Source: an uncultured Sutterella sp.
Lineage (GTDB): Bacteria; Pseudomonadota; Gammaproteobacteria; Burkholderiales; Burkholderiaceae_F
Assembly (NCBI GenBank): GCA_900764215.1
Contig: CAAFNI010000369.1
Location: 1 to 43,379 of the forward strand
Length of the DNA: 43,379 nucleotides
Direction of reading: 5' to 3'
Shown here: positions 1 to 8,189 of the stretch, one piece after another
How the letters are laid out: every line of letters starts with the position of its first letter
Numbering within the stretch: position 1 is the stretch's first letter
The notes under the pieces: generated by a model
Databases searched by the model: none
Told to the model about the DNA's origin: nothing
The model's input: the letters and a program-made list of their open reading frames with translations, nothing else
Made by a program: the position numbers and the translations under genes

Positions 1-1
1 C

Positions 2-307
2 ATCGTCGCAGCAGGCCTTGCCTCTCAATGCCAGGTACAGGTCGCCTACGCCATCGGCGTGGCCGAACCCATGAACATTACCGTGTTCACAAACGGTACG
101 GGCGTACTCCCCGACGAGCAGATCGCCAAGCTCGTTCGCGCCCACTTCGACCTGCGTCCCCGCGGCATCATCCAAATGCTCGACCTGCGTCGTCCGATCT
201 ATTCAAAGACCGCCGCCTACGGTCACTTCGGACGCGAAGAACCGGAATTCACGTGGGAAAAGACCGACAAGGCCGCCCTCCTGCGCGATGCCGCCGGTCT
301 CCACTAA
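2..307 (+). CDS. metK: S-adenosylmethionine synthetase, C-terminal part (partial)
   Basis: MetK makes S-adenosylmethionine from ATP and methionine in the cytosol. The gene is cut by the window's left edge. The reading frame is open from base 2 and encodes the last 101 residues. It begins with IVAAGLASQCQVQVAYAIGV, followed by AEPMNITVFTNGTG, both highly typical of the C-terminal domain of bacterial MetK. The DLRRPIYSKTAAYGHFGR stretch is the conserved tail of the family, and the protein ends about where MetK normally ends. A strong terminator follows, so metK is the last gene of its transcript. Identification is secure; the start lies outside the window. Confidence 0.97.
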   Translation: MVAAGLASQCQVQVAYAIGVAEPMNITVFTNGTGVLPDEQIAKLVRAHFDLRPRGIIQMLDLRRPIYSKTAAYGHFGREEPEFTWEKTDKAALLRDAAGLH

Positions 308-329
308 TCGGCTGACTGCGTAATCCCGA

Positions 330-370
330 GAACCGGCCTGCAGACTCTGCAGGCCGGTTCTTTGTTTTTT
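330..370 (+). terminator. Rho-independent terminator after metK
   Basis: A perfect 14-bp stem (330-343 with 347-360) has a three-base ACT loop and is followed by the T-rich run TTTGTTTTTT. It lies 23 bp after the metK stop. Confidence 0.95.
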
Positions 371-455
371 CGACAAACGCGTATCATGTAAAGATCGCCT
401 TGGCGGACCCTATCAGCAGCGTGTCTGCCCAAATAACCAGATGGAACAAACAGAT

Positions 456-1754
456 ATGAAAAAGCGAGTTCTGACCGGCATCAATACAACCGGCACCCTC
501 CATATCGGCAACTACGTCGGCGCCATCCGCCCGGCCATCCGAGACAGCAAAAATCCGGACGTGCAGAGCTTTTTCTTCATGGCAGACCTGCACGCCCTGA
601 TCAAGTGCCAGGATCCGGACCGCATTGAACGCAGCCGCATGCAAATCGCGGCCACTTGGCTCGCCGCCGGACTTGACCCCGAACGCGTTGTGTTCTACCG
701 TCAGAGCGACATTCCTGAAATTCCGCTTCTCAACTGGATGCTGACCTGTTGCACGAGCAAGGGCCAAATGAACCGTGCTCACGCCTACAAGGCCGCTACC
801 GACGCTGCCGTTGCCTCGGGCAAGGATCCTGACGCCGATGTCTCGATGGGGCTATTTTGCTACCCCATCCTGATGGCCGCCGACATTCTCATGTTCAACG
901 CCAACGAAGTGCCGGTTGGTCATGACCAAATTCAACATCTCGAAATGGCCCGCGACGTCGCCACACGCTTCAACAATCTCTACGCCAAGCCCGATGAGCC
1001 CTTCTTCGTGCTCCCGCAGGCTACCGGCGGCTCTGACATTGAAGTACTCCCAGGACTCGATGGTCGAAAGATGAGCAAGTCCTACAACAACGTGATTCCA
1101 CTTTTTGAAGGCGGTCGGAAAGCGCTTGACGAAGCCATCTCCCGCATCGTCACTGACAGCCGCCTCCCTGGTGAACCCAAGGATCCGGACGGCACCTCGC
1201 TCACCGTCATCTACGACGCGTTCGCCACCCCAGAAGAGTCTGCCGCCTTCCGTCAGGAGCTGCGCGACGGTCTTGGCTGGGGTGAGGCCAAGAAGCGCCT
1301 TGCCGACAAGATCGACGCTGAAATCGGTCCTATGCGCCGGCATTACGAAGAATTAACTGCTCATCCGGAACAAATCGAAGCCATCCTGCAGCAGGGTGCT
1401 GCTCGTGCCCGTGTTTATGCATCCGAACTCATTGCCAGACTTCGTCAAGCCGTCGGCCTGCGTTCCTTTCAAAAATTCGAGGCAACAGACGCGCCTAAGC
1501 CCCAGAAGAAGAAAGCTGTCGCCACACTCTTCAAGCAGTATCGAGACAATGACGGTCGCTTCTACTTCAAGCTGACACACGAAGGTTCCGAACTACTCAT
1601 TTCCGACGGCTTCGAATCCGGTCGCGATGCAGGTCAATGGATCGGCCGCCTCAAGAAGGATCCGACTTTGCTGGCCGACGCTCCGGTTCACTTGGCAGAG
1701 GGGCTTACCGCCGACATTGTCATCACTCATCTGAAGGCACTCGCCGAGGAGTAG
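456..1754 (+). CDS. trpS: Tryptophanyl-tRNA synthetase with C-terminal extension
   Basis: Charges tRNA-Trp with tryptophan using ATP (class I synthetase). The HIGH-type motif is TLHIGN near residues 14-19, and the second signature is KMSKS at residues 205-209. The start is set at 456 (MKKRVLTG), which matches the usual N-terminus and has a GGA about nine bases upstream; an in-frame ATG at 441 lacks a ribosome site. At 432 residues it is about 100 longer than the classic 330-residue enzyme. The extra C-terminus, after a lysine-rich linker (PKPQKKK), has a DGRFYFKL...DGFESGRDAGQWIGRLKK pattern that resembles a DUF1508 (YegP-like) domain. Similar extensions are known to me from other Burkholderiales TrpS, from memory only. 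Its function is unknown. Confidence 0.96.
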   Translation: MKKRVLTGINTTGTLHIGNYVGAIRPAIRDSKNPDVQSFFFMADLHALIKCQDPDRIERSRMQIAATWLAAGLDPERVVFYRQSDIPEIPLLNWMLTCCTSKGQMNRAHAYKAATDAAVASGKDPDADVSMGLFCYPILMAADILMFNANEVPVGHDQIQHLEMARDVATRFNNLYAKPDEPFFVLPQATGGSDIEVLPGLDGRKMSKSYNNVIPLFEGGRKALDEAISRIVTDSRLPGEPKDPDGTSLTVIYDAFATPEESAAFRQELRDGLGWGEAKKRLADKIDAEIGPMRRHYEELTAHPEQIEAILQQGAARARVYASELIARLRQAVGLRSFQKFEATDAPKPQKKKAVATLFKQYRDNDGRFYFKLTHEGSELLISDGFESGRDAGQWIGRLKKDPTLLADAPVHLAEGLTADIVITHLKALAEE

Positions 1755-1775
1755 ACGAGAACTCCAACTCCGCTC

Positions 1776-1811
1776 AGGCGCCGCTAGTGCTCGTCACTGC
1801 GGCGCCTTTTC
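1776..1811 (+). terminator. Rho-independent terminator after trpS
   Basis: The stem AGGCGCCGC-T-AGTG pairs with CACTGCGGCGCCT (one bulged T, loop CTCGT) and runs into TTTTCC. The fau stop codon on the opposite strand lies inside this hairpin. Confidence 0.85.
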
Positions 1812-2381
1812 CTTCCAAACAATTCGCTGATCCGTCACAATTGCATCAAGCGGCTCGTCAAAGGGCTCGAAGATCTCCTCGGGGACTTTGAGTTCATCAA
1901 AAGCCACGCCGATCGCTAGTGAACGCCGATCGCCGCACCCTGCGAGATACCGATCGAAATAGCCGCCTCCATACCCCAATCGCCTGCATGACTCCGCATA
2001 GCCCACGCATGGCGCCACCACCATGTCTGGAGGTTCAACGGCAACTTCGCCTGGTGCGTACGGGATGCCCGCACAATCCTTCAACAGCACCGTCCCCACA
2101 TCCCACCTTCTGTAGACCATGCAATCAGGACGCGTCTCCGGCAAATAAATCAATGCACCGGTCCTATCCTGCCACTGTCGTGCGGCATCCAGAAGCCTGG
2201 GTTCCGAGCGAATAGGCCAGAAAAGTCCCACGCTTTCAGGACGAGCGATTTGCAATATTTCCAAAAAACGCACGGCAAGATCCTGGCCGCGTGAAGGAGA
2301 TTCAAACAATTGTTTCCGTCTCATCAAAAGAGAGGTGCGGATGGCTTTCTTCGTTAACATTGATGCACCCTCTTCCGTCAT
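1794..2381 (-). CDS. fau: 5-formyltetrahydrofolate cyclo-ligase
   Basis: Converts 5-formyl-THF to 5,10-methenyl-THF with ATP, recycling a by-product of one-carbon metabolism. The 195-residue protein has the basic N-terminus of the family (ML-TKKAIRTSLLMRRKQL), GLFWPIRSEP, and the signature RRLGYGGGYFDRYLA. It ends with the usual LDAIVTDQRI. The ATG at 2381 has an excellent GGAGG about seven bases upstream. A second in-frame ATG at 2360 also has a GAGGG, so the true start could be either. It is divergent from slt across 47 bp. In Escherichia coli fau (ygfA) is cotranscribed with the 6S RNA gene; here the 6S candidate lies one gene away, beyond slt. Confidence 0.95.
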   Translation of the reverse strand: MTEEGASMLTKKAIRTSLLMRRKQLFESPSRGQDLAVRFLEILQIARPESVGLFWPIRSEPRLLDAARQWQDRTGALIYLPETRPDCMVYRRWDVGTVLLKDCAGIPYAPGEVAVEPPDMVVAPCVGYAESCRRLGYGGGYFDRYLAGCGDRRSLAIGVAFDELKVPEEIFEPFDEPLDAIVTDQRIVWKEKAPQ

Positions 2382-2428
2382 ATTTACGCCTCCTTCCCTT
2401 TGTTTCGCCTTCTACAGAGTCCTTGAAA

Positions 2429-4468
2429 ATGTCATCCGCAGCCTTCAATCTGAAACTGCTTTCAAGCTTGCTCCTGACGGGATATCTTGCCTGTGCAACT
2501 CCCGGATTTGCAACCGAAGCTCAACCAGCGTCTGCGTCGGCCGACGCACAACCTCAGGCAGATAGCGCGGAGGCAGACAAGCGTTTCAATGACGCCTGGC
2601 AAGCTTACAGAAACGGCCGTCTTGACAGGCTCGAGAGTCTGAGCGCTTCACTGGAAACCCATCCTCTTGCAGACTATCCTAAACTTTGGCAGCTAATGCT
2701 TGAACTCCGTCGCAACAAGGATGACCCTAGCGTCAATCTGCGCTTCATCAAGTTCATCGAACGGCATCAGGGACAGTACCTTGGGGAGCGGTCCGCCTCC
2801 GATTATCTAATGGCCGCCGCCGACCGAATAAATCCAGTGCTCTTCAACCGTCTCTACAACTTGTTGCAGTGGAACAAGGAAGAGCCAGACATTCTTGCCT
2901 GGTACTACTGGTACAACTTCGATGCTACGCCTCGCAAGACGATGGAAGCCTTCGTGCGCGACTCCAAAGTGTCGGGGCGGCCCCTGCGTATGCTGAGCGA
3001 TCGTCTGATGGAGCAAGATCCGTCCTGGGCATGGTCCTCCGTCCTGATCCAGCTGCAGAACCGTCGCTGGCAGGAGGTACGCCACATTGTCGAACACGCG
3101 CCCCCGAAGTCAATGCCAGCCAGCGCCAAGACACTGACCGCCATCTTGAATAATCCTAAGCGTTGGTACAAGCAAAACGCCAAGAAATTCGACAAACTGC
3201 CCGCCCGCGTGCAAATTTTCTTCATCATGCGCATGCGCGGCATCGACTTCAAAATGACGCAAAAGCTGGCCGCCAAGCTTGCTCCAAAACTCGCGCCAAA
3301 ATGGCAAAGCTTCCTTTGGGGACAACTTGCCTACGAAGCAACCGTCAGCCAAACAGGCGACGGTGCCGAACTATTCACTCGTGCGGGAAGCCGCATCTAC
3401 AAGGACCCTATTGTCGTTCAGCCCGACCTGATAGCCGGATGGGCCGCCCGAGCCTACATGCGTGAAGGCGACTGGAAGAATGTAGAACGGGCCATCGGCT
3501 GGATGTCTTCCGATGCTAGCAAGCGGGAGACTTGGCTCTACTGGTTGGCGCGCGCCCATGCCGAACAAGATCGCAAAGCCAAGGCTGAACCGCTCTACAA
3601 GGCCATTTCCAAAAACCCGACTTTCTATGGCAAGCTTGCCTGTGACGAGCTTGGAATTCCCTACGCCATGGAACGGTCCGGCCCGGCCGTCTCACACGAA
3701 GAAGTCCGCCGCTGGGCTGCGGATCCAAGCATCCGGCGCTCCATCGCCTTTTACCAAGCCAACTTTTATTTTCTCGGGCATGCGGAATGGAATTGGGCTC
3801 TTCGCAATCAGAAGTCTCGCGACATCTATGCAGCAGCGGTTTTCGCTCAGCAACAAGGGATTTTTCACAGAATGATCAATACGGGACAACGTGCAGGCAG
3901 GGACTTCTTCGATCTCCCTCTCCTCTATCCCACACCGCACAAGGTGCTCATCAGCGCAATGAGCGCCCATCATGATCTTCCTGACGCTTGGGTCTACGGC
4001 CTCATTCGCCAAGAGTCCCGCTTCATGTCCGGAGTAAGTTCCAACGTCGGTGCGCAAGGTCTCATGCAGGTCATGCCCAAGACTGCCAGATGGCTTATCC
4101 GAAAGCTTGATCTCGCGGAACATAAGGGAAAGCCGCTCGCTGACCCGGACACAAACGTTGCACTAGGCACCGCCTACCTAAGCATGCTTCGAAAGGATTT
4201 TGACGGTAGCTTCGCGCTTTCGAGCGCCGCCTACAATGCCGGCCCCGTTCGTGCACGAATCTGGCGAAAAGCTCTCGACAAACCTATGGAAGGCGCCACC
4301 TTCATTGAGTGCATCCCCTATTTCGAAACTCGTGACTACGTCAAGAACGTCCTTTCAAACACATTCATGTATGCTCATCAGCTGAAGGAGGATTTGGGCT
4401 CCTTCAAATCATTTGTAGGTACTGTAACCCCCCCAAACCCGACAGCCAAGGAGACCGATCTCCCTTGA
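2429..4468 (+). CDS. slt: Soluble lytic murein transglycosylase (Slt70 type)
   Basis: Periplasmic enzyme that cleaves peptidoglycan between MurNAc and GlcNAc, leaving a 1,6-anhydro end. The start at 2429 gives MSSAAFNLKLL plus a hydrophobic core and an AxA-like site (CATPGFATE), a Sec signal peptide; the frame is open further upstream but that part has no export signal. Residues of about 50-490 form the alpha-helical U- and L-type superhelix with repeated WYW/LARA-like motifs. The C-terminal catalytic domain has GLIRQESRF (catalytic Glu529), GAQGLMQVMP, and SSAAYNAGP. The total of 679 residues fits Slt70. Only a weak ribosome site is visible. Followed directly by the non-coding region with the 6S RNA candidate. 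Confidence 0.95.
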   Translation: MSSAAFNLKLLSSLLLTGYLACATPGFATEAQPASASADAQPQADSAEADKRFNDAWQAYRNGRLDRLESLSASLETHPLADYPKLWQLMLELRRNKDDPSVNLRFIKFIERHQGQYLGERSASDYLMAAADRINPVLFNRLYNLLQWNKEEPDILAWYYWYNFDATPRKTMEAFVRDSKVSGRPLRMLSDRLMEQDPSWAWSSVLIQLQNRRWQEVRHIVEHAPPKSMPASAKTLTAILNNPKRWYKQNAKKFDKLPARVQIFFIMRMRGIDFKMTQKLAAKLAPKLAPKWQSFLWGQLAYEATVSQTGDGAELFTRAGSRIYKDPIVVQPDLIAGWAARAYMREGDWKNVERAIGWMSSDASKRETWLYWLARAHAEQDRKAKAEPLYKAISKNPTFYGKLACDELGIPYAMERSGPAVSHEEVRRWAADPSIRRSIAFYQANFYFLGHAEWNWALRNQKSRDIYAAAVFAQQQGIFHRMINTGQRAGRDFFDLPLLYPTPHKVLISAMSAHHDLPDAWVYGLIRQESRFMSGVSSNVGAQGLMQVMPKTARWLIRKLDLAEHKGKPLADPDTNVALGTAYLSMLRKDFDGSFALSSAAYNAGPVRARIWRKALDKPMEGATFIECIPYFETRDYVKNVLSNTFMYAHQLKEDLGSFKSFVGTVTPPNPTAKETDLP

Positions 4469-4555
4469 GCATCATCAATCCCTGCCTGACAGAAACCTGC
4501 AAGAGCCCTTAATACCAACCTTCCGAACGCTGAAGGACGGAACCAAAGCCTGCGG

Positions 4556-4583
4556 CTGAAAGCTCAATCAGATGCCTTATCTA
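4556..4583 (+). promoter_or_regulatory. Putative sigma-70 promoter for the 6S RNA candidate
   Basis: CTGAAA (4556-4561), a 16-bp spacer and TATCTA (4578-4583) place a start at about 4591, exactly where the outer stem of the RNA candidate begins. Inferred from pattern only. Confidence 0.5.
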
Positions 4584-4590
4584 GTCACGA

Positions 4591-4778
4591 ACGCCCCTCG
4601 CGGGATTGACGAGTTGATTCTGCGCCGATAGCCTGTAGTTTTTGGGAAAAACGGGGGTTATGCGCCCGGCTGTTCCTCTTGCCACGCAGAGGCGAACACT
4701 GGGATGTCGAGGGCAGAGCCTCTGACAGAGGATTCCTTCTAGGAATGGGTTACCCGCTCGAATCCGCGAGGAGTCTCA
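4591..4778 (+). ncRNA. ssrS: 6S RNA candidate
   Basis: 6S RNA folds like an open promoter and binds sigma-70 RNA polymerase. Here about 185 bases (E. coli 6S is 184) can form the same architecture. A closing helix CCTCGCGG (4596-4603) pairs perfectly with CCGCGAGG (4764-4771) and continues as ATT/AAT and CGAG/CTCG around small bulges. The 5' strand carries CTG-C-GCCGATA (4621-4630), close to the E. coli CUGAGCCGAUA. The 3' strand has a small hairpin (4732-4746) directly followed by GGGTTAC (4747-4753), as in E. coli where a hairpin precedes GGGUUAC. An apical stem uses TCCTCT/AGAGGA and CAGAGGC/GCCTCTG. The position near fau and slt agrees with known linkage of ssrS to fau. Not checked with a covariance model; the exact ends are inferred. 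Confidence 0.78.
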
Positions 4779-4948
4779 CGAGTTTCAGACGCTTTGACGA
4801 GGTAAGATTTCTTGGACAAATTGGCTTTCGGATTGCATCAACTCCAAACAGCTCACGTTTTTTTCGAAAAGAACCTTTTAACCGAACTAAGAAAGGAGAA
4901 CGGCGCTCCTACCCTGCCTGAAGGCAGAGATTTCCGCGCCGAATTTCT
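4779..4948. other. Non-coding stretch between 6S candidate and cca
   Basis: No gene seen. It contains a T7 run (4859 onward) and two short hairpins (GGAG...CTCC; CTGCCT-GA-AGGCAG) just ahead of the cca start. These may belong to the cca leader. No clear promoter could be assigned. Confidence 0.4.
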
Positions 4949-6082
4949 ATGAAAATTTACACCGTCGGCGGCTATGTACGTGACAAGCTGCTTCGAGAAG
5001 ACGGCTATGACGTCCCCTTCGGCGGTGACCGCGACTGGGTTGTCGTGGGCGCTACGCCGAAGGAAATGCTTGACAGAGGCTTCACAGCTGTTGGAGCCGA
5101 CTTTCCCGTATTTCTCCATCCAAAGACCCATGAGGAATATGCCCTAGCCCGCACGGAACGCAAGACGGCGCGAGGCTACCACGGATTCGTCTTTCACACC
5201 GATCCAGACGTAACGTTGGAAGAGGACCTCAAGCGGCGCGATCTCACAATAAATGCCATGGCTATGACCGACGAAGGTCAAATCATTGACCCGTACGGCG
5301 GCATGATTGATCTGCGAAATCACATTCTTCGCCACGTCAGCGAGGCTTTCTGCGAAGATCCGGTGCGCATTCTTCGCGTAGCCCGCTTTTGCGCCAAATT
5401 CGGTGACTTTCAAATTGCCGAGGAAACCATGAATCTCATGACGCTCATGGTCCAAAACGGTGAAGCAGACGCCCTCGTACCCGAGCGAATCTGGTCGGAG
5501 ATAAGCCGAGGGTTTGCGTCTCGTCATCCGCTCAACATGATTGACGCGCTCGCCCGTTGCGGCTTGTGGGCCAAGCTCTTTCCCGTTGATCCGAAAAATC
5601 CCGTGATGCGAGAAACACTCTCCAAAGCCGTGGCAGCGGGTTTGTCTCTCGACGCACGTTTTGCCCTCATGACATCTTTCTGCAACACTCCCGAAGAAGC
5701 TCAGCATACTGCCGCGAGCCTGCGCGCTCCCGTTGCTCTGCAGCAACTGTGCGGCTGTTTTCTTACTCTGTTGCCGCTTTTTGAGAAAGCCGCCGACACT
5801 CAAAGCATCGCTTCTCTCTTGGAGCGAGGCGATGTGCTCCGCAGACCCGAACGCATGTCAGTCATGTTCCGCATGTGGGAAACGTTGTCTCAAAAGCCCG
5901 CGTCTAACCTCAAGAAGGCAGCGGAGCTTTGGCGCAGTGTTGACGCTGGCGCCGTTGCGAAAGCCCAAAGCGACCCCAGACGAATCCCTATGGCCGTGCG
6001 CACAGCCCGCTTAGAAGCATTACGGCCGCTCTTTACCATCTCAGAGAAGACGGGCGACCAGAGCCACGATGGCCGTCAGTAA
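4949..6082 (+). CDS. cca: CCA-adding enzyme (tRNA nucleotidyltransferase), without HD domain
   Basis: Adds or repairs the 3' CCA end of tRNA. The class II nucleotidyltransferase head is clear: VGGYVRDKLL, GGDRDWVVVG with the catalytic DxD, then RRDLTINAMA, EDPVRILRVARF and ERIWSEISRG. The protein is 377 residues. Enterobacterial and many betaproteobacterial homologues (about 410) carry an HD phosphohydrolase domain with a CHDLGK motif in the C-terminal half. Here the corresponding place reads RFALMTSFCN and no HD motif is visible, so the phosphatase activities are probably lost while CCA addition remains. The start ATG 4949 gives the standard N-terminus (MKIYTVGGYVRD) although no good ribosome site is visible. 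The 3' end overlaps the convergent DUF2905 gene by 42 bp. Confidence 0.95.
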   Translation: MKIYTVGGYVRDKLLREDGYDVPFGGDRDWVVVGATPKEMLDRGFTAVGADFPVFLHPKTHEEYALARTERKTARGYHGFVFHTDPDVTLEEDLKRRDLTINAMAMTDEGQIIDPYGGMIDLRNHILRHVSEAFCEDPVRILRVARFCAKFGDFQIAEETMNLMTLMVQNGEADALVPERIWSEISRGFASRHPLNMIDALARCGLWAKLFPVDPKNPVMRETLSKAVAAGLSLDARFALMTSFCNTPEEAQHTAASLRAPVALQQLCGCFLTLLPLFEKAADTQSIASLLERGDVLRRPERMSVMFRMWETLSQKPASNLKKAAELWRSVDAGAVAKAQSDPRRIPMAVRTARLEALRPLFTISEKTGDQSHDGRQ

Positions 6083-6232
6083 AATTGTACTCATCAAGGG
6101 AATCTCAACCTTATGGCCCATGAGCGTAAAGTTGATGTCCCCGGGAAGGCGCCCAAGCCCCCATCGCCTGAGCGTCGGCACACACGAAAGCACGACGACA
6201 AGCAGGACAAAAATACAGATGATCCATCGCAT
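6041..6232 (-). CDS. DUF2905 family small membrane protein
   Basis: A 63-residue protein. The N-terminal membrane helix (MRWIICIFVLLVVVLSCVP) is followed by a short basic hairpin with LGRLPGDINF and a second helix (STILLTAIVALVARLL). This LRRxGLGRLPGD motif between two helices is diagnostic of DUF2905, a widespread inner-membrane family of unknown function. The longer frame starting at 6391 is not used because it lies antisense to folB and adds no family-like sequence. An AAGGGA about nine bases upstream of the ATG at 6232 supports the start. It is convergent with cca and divergent from folB (51 bp). Confidence 0.85.
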   Translation of the reverse strand: MRWIICIFVLLVVVLSCVPTLRRWGLGRLPGDINFTLMGHKVEIPLMSTILLTAIVALVARLL

Positions 6233-6283
6233 CAGCTTGATTCCCTTGCGCTCCAACAACCAACAAACTTTGGCCATTACGCC

Positions 6284-6709
6284 ATGAACAGCAATATTAC
6301 TGATTTCTTGACCTTTAATTGTCGCAAGATTGCCGTTCGCAGCTTCGTCCTCGATTGCCGCATCGGCGCTTACGAGCATGAAAAGCACCAAGCTCAGCGA
6401 GTCGTCTTCGAATGCGATGTTTGGGTTCCTCTTTTGAACTCCACCAGCCTCTCAGACGACCTGCATGATGTGCTCAATTACGATCAGATCGTCAGCACCA
6501 TCTCGGAGATCGCGCTATCTGCCCACTTCAACCTTCAGGAAACGCTCGTCGACGCTATCGCCGATAAGCTGATCGCGCTTCCAAATGTGCAGCAGCTTCG
6601 CGTTTCTACCGCCAAACTTGAACCCTATAAGGGTGTCGCCGCCGTTGGCATTGAGGTCTGGCGACGCTGCTCCTCCCTTTCCTACAATCATGAACAACGA
6701 CAGCCATAA
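6284..6709 (+). CDS. folB: Dihydroneopterin aldolase
   Basis: Catalyses the aldol cleavage of 7,8-dihydroneopterin to 6-hydroxymethyl-dihydropterin and glycolaldehyde in folate synthesis. The 141-residue protein has the family pattern: FVLDCRIGAYEHEK, a VFECDVWV strand, LHDVLNYDQIV, FNLQETLVDAIADKLIALPNVQQLRV and the terminal KLEPYKGVAAVGIEVWR. The start at 6284 (MNSNITDFL) gives the normal length; the frame is open upstream but that part is low-complexity and antisense to DUF2905. The end overlaps the ttcA start by 20 bp, which suggests translational coupling with ttcA. Confidence 0.92.
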   Translation: MNSNITDFLTFNCRKIAVRSFVLDCRIGAYEHEKHQAQRVVFECDVWVPLLNSTSLSDDLHDVLNYDQIVSTISEIALSAHFNLQETLVDAIADKLIALPNVQQLRVSTAKLEPYKGVAAVGIEVWRRCSSLSYNHEQRQP

Positions 6710-7634
6710 CAGCATTCCCATCGTCCCCGTCTCCGATGTTCACTCCCATTCCCTCTCCGAGGACAACGAAATCTTCCAGAACAGCAAAGACGGGGTCAGC
6801 ATGGGACCGAGCAACCGCAACAAAAAGTCGGTGGCTGTCAAGAAGCTCGAAAAGAGAATCATCCGCCTTACGGCCCAGGCAGTCACCGATTTCGGCATGA
6901 TCGAAGACGGCGACCGCGTCATGGTCGCCATGAGCGGCGGCAAGGACAGCTTCGTACTTCTTGATGCACTCCTCACGCTCCAAAAACGCGCACCGATCAA
7001 ATTTGACCTTGTGGCCGTCAATGTCGATCAACACATTCCTAACTTTCCCCGCGACACATTGGAGCAGTACTTTAAGGACATCGGCGTCCAGTATCACATC
7101 GAGGACCAAGACACCTATTCCATCATCCAGCGACTGATCCCCGAGGGCCGCAATGTCTGCTCACTCTGTGCGCGTCTGCGTCGCGGCATTCTTTACCGAG
7201 TCGCCGGAGAGATGAAATGCAACAAGATTGCCCTCGGCCACCACATGGACGACATTGTTGGCACACTCCTTCTTAACCTCTTCTACGGCGGCCGCATGAA
7301 GGCCATGCCCCCTATTCTTCGAAGCGATGACAGACGAAACATCGTCATCCGACCGCTTGCCTATGTTCGAGAAAGCGAAACGGAAAAGTTTGCCAAGATT
7401 CGCCAATATCCTGTCACCTCCAAGGGCATTTGCGGCGCCGGCGAAAATCTCAAACGTCAGGAAGTAAAAGAGCTAATCAAGACATGGGACCGCGAGTTCC
7501 CCGGACGCATTTACAACCTCTTCATGAGTCTGCAACGCGTCTCGCCTTCGCATTTGATGGACAAGCGCCTTTATGACTTCCACAAGTTTGTCCCGCTTCT
7601 GCCGACAACCTCTGATGACGGCGACGACGAATAA
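6690..7634 (+). CDS. ttcA: tRNA 2-thiocytidine(32) synthetase
   Basis: TtcA thiolates cytidine 32 of some tRNAs using ATP and an iron-sulfur cluster. The PP-loop motif SGGKDS lies at residues 82-87. Cluster ligands are visible as C157-x2-C160 (CSLC) and C248 in GICGAGENLKRQ, equivalent to the three cysteines of E. coli TtcA. Other family blocks are KIALGHHMDDIVGTLLLNLFYGGRMKAMPP and RPLAYVRE. Compared with E. coli there are about 35 extra, polar and poorly ordered N-terminal residues; an internal ATG at 6801 (MGPSNRN) would give a more usual start. The ORF begins inside folB, implying coupling. Confidence 0.94.
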   Translation: MNNDSHNSIPIVPVSDVHSHSLSEDNEIFQNSKDGVSMGPSNRNKKSVAVKKLEKRIIRLTAQAVTDFGMIEDGDRVMVAMSGGKDSFVLLDALLTLQKRAPIKFDLVAVNVDQHIPNFPRDTLEQYFKDIGVQYHIEDQDTYSIIQRLIPEGRNVCSLCARLRRGILYRVAGEMKCNKIALGHHMDDIVGTLLLNLFYGGRMKAMPPILRSDDRRNIVIRPLAYVRESETEKFAKIRQYPVTSKGICGAGENLKRQEVKELIKTWDREFPGRIYNLFMSLQRVSPSHLMDKRLYDFHKFVPLLPTTSDDGDDE

Positions 7635-7727
7635 TTCAGGCGTCCATTCAAACCGAGCACTATCCCGTTTGGTTAGAATTTATGCATTACGCAAAGCAGA
7701 AAGCGTCCTAGGACAAAAGGTAGAAAC

Positions 7728-8189
7728 ATGAGAACTCGCTCCATGAAAGTCATTGACATGGCTGTGCATGAGGTCGCCACGATCACGGCTGACAAGAGCA
7801 TCTGCGACTGTGCAAAACAGATGCGCCTTGAGCACGTAGGAAGTCTTGTCGTGGTCAATGACGATCAAACTCCTCTTGGCATGATCACGGATCGTGACAT
7901 TGCCATTGAAGTTGTCGCCCGTAATCTAGATCCGATGAAGTTTACGGTCCAGGATGTCATGACCACGCCGGTTGTGACCGCCGGTCCCAACGAAAGCATG
8001 GTCGTAGCTCTTGCCCGCATGCGGGAATTTGGCGTCCGTCGGCTACCCATCATCGATGAGGAAGGCAAGCTTGTCGGCGTAATCTCCAACTCCAATCTTG
8101 TCGAAGAGCTTTCTTCGCTGCTCGACAGTCTGGTGCGCAACATTCACTCTTCCAAGACCAGAGAAGTTGCGTTGCGCTCCGACGAATGA
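7728..8189 (+). CDS. Two-CBS-domain protein
   Basis: A 153-residue soluble protein made of a tandem CBS pair (Bateman module). The first repeat spans about residues 8-70 (VHEVATITADKSICDCAKQM...GMITDRDIAIEVV) and the second about 75-135 (VMTTPVVTAGPNESMVVALARM...GVISNSNLVEELSSLL). Such stand-alone pairs bind adenine nucleotides and often sense energy state; the ligand here is unknown. An AGG about eight bases before the ATG supports the start. The stop codon abuts the first parS palindrome, so ParB spreading from that site may affect this gene. A terminator follows. Confidence 0.88.
   Translation: MRTRSMKVIDMAVHEVATITADKSICDCAKQMRLEHVGSLVVVNDDQTPLGMITDRDIAIEVVARNLDPMKFTVQDVMTTPVVTAGPNESMVVALARMREFGVRRLPIIDEEGKLVGVISNSNLVEELSSLLDSLVRNIHSSKTREVALRSDE

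Noticed and set aside
28..315. Frames antisense or out of phase inside metK, trpS, slt, uup, prfC, tex, topB and others
   Set aside because: They overlap securely identified genes, have no family motifs and reflect long open shadow frames in GC-rich coding DNA.
4747..4772. tRNA T-arm-like sequence CGCTCGAATCCGCG
   Set aside because: The arms cannot form a five-pair stem with a seven-base loop, and no acceptor or anticodon arm is present. It is better explained as part of the 6S closing helix.
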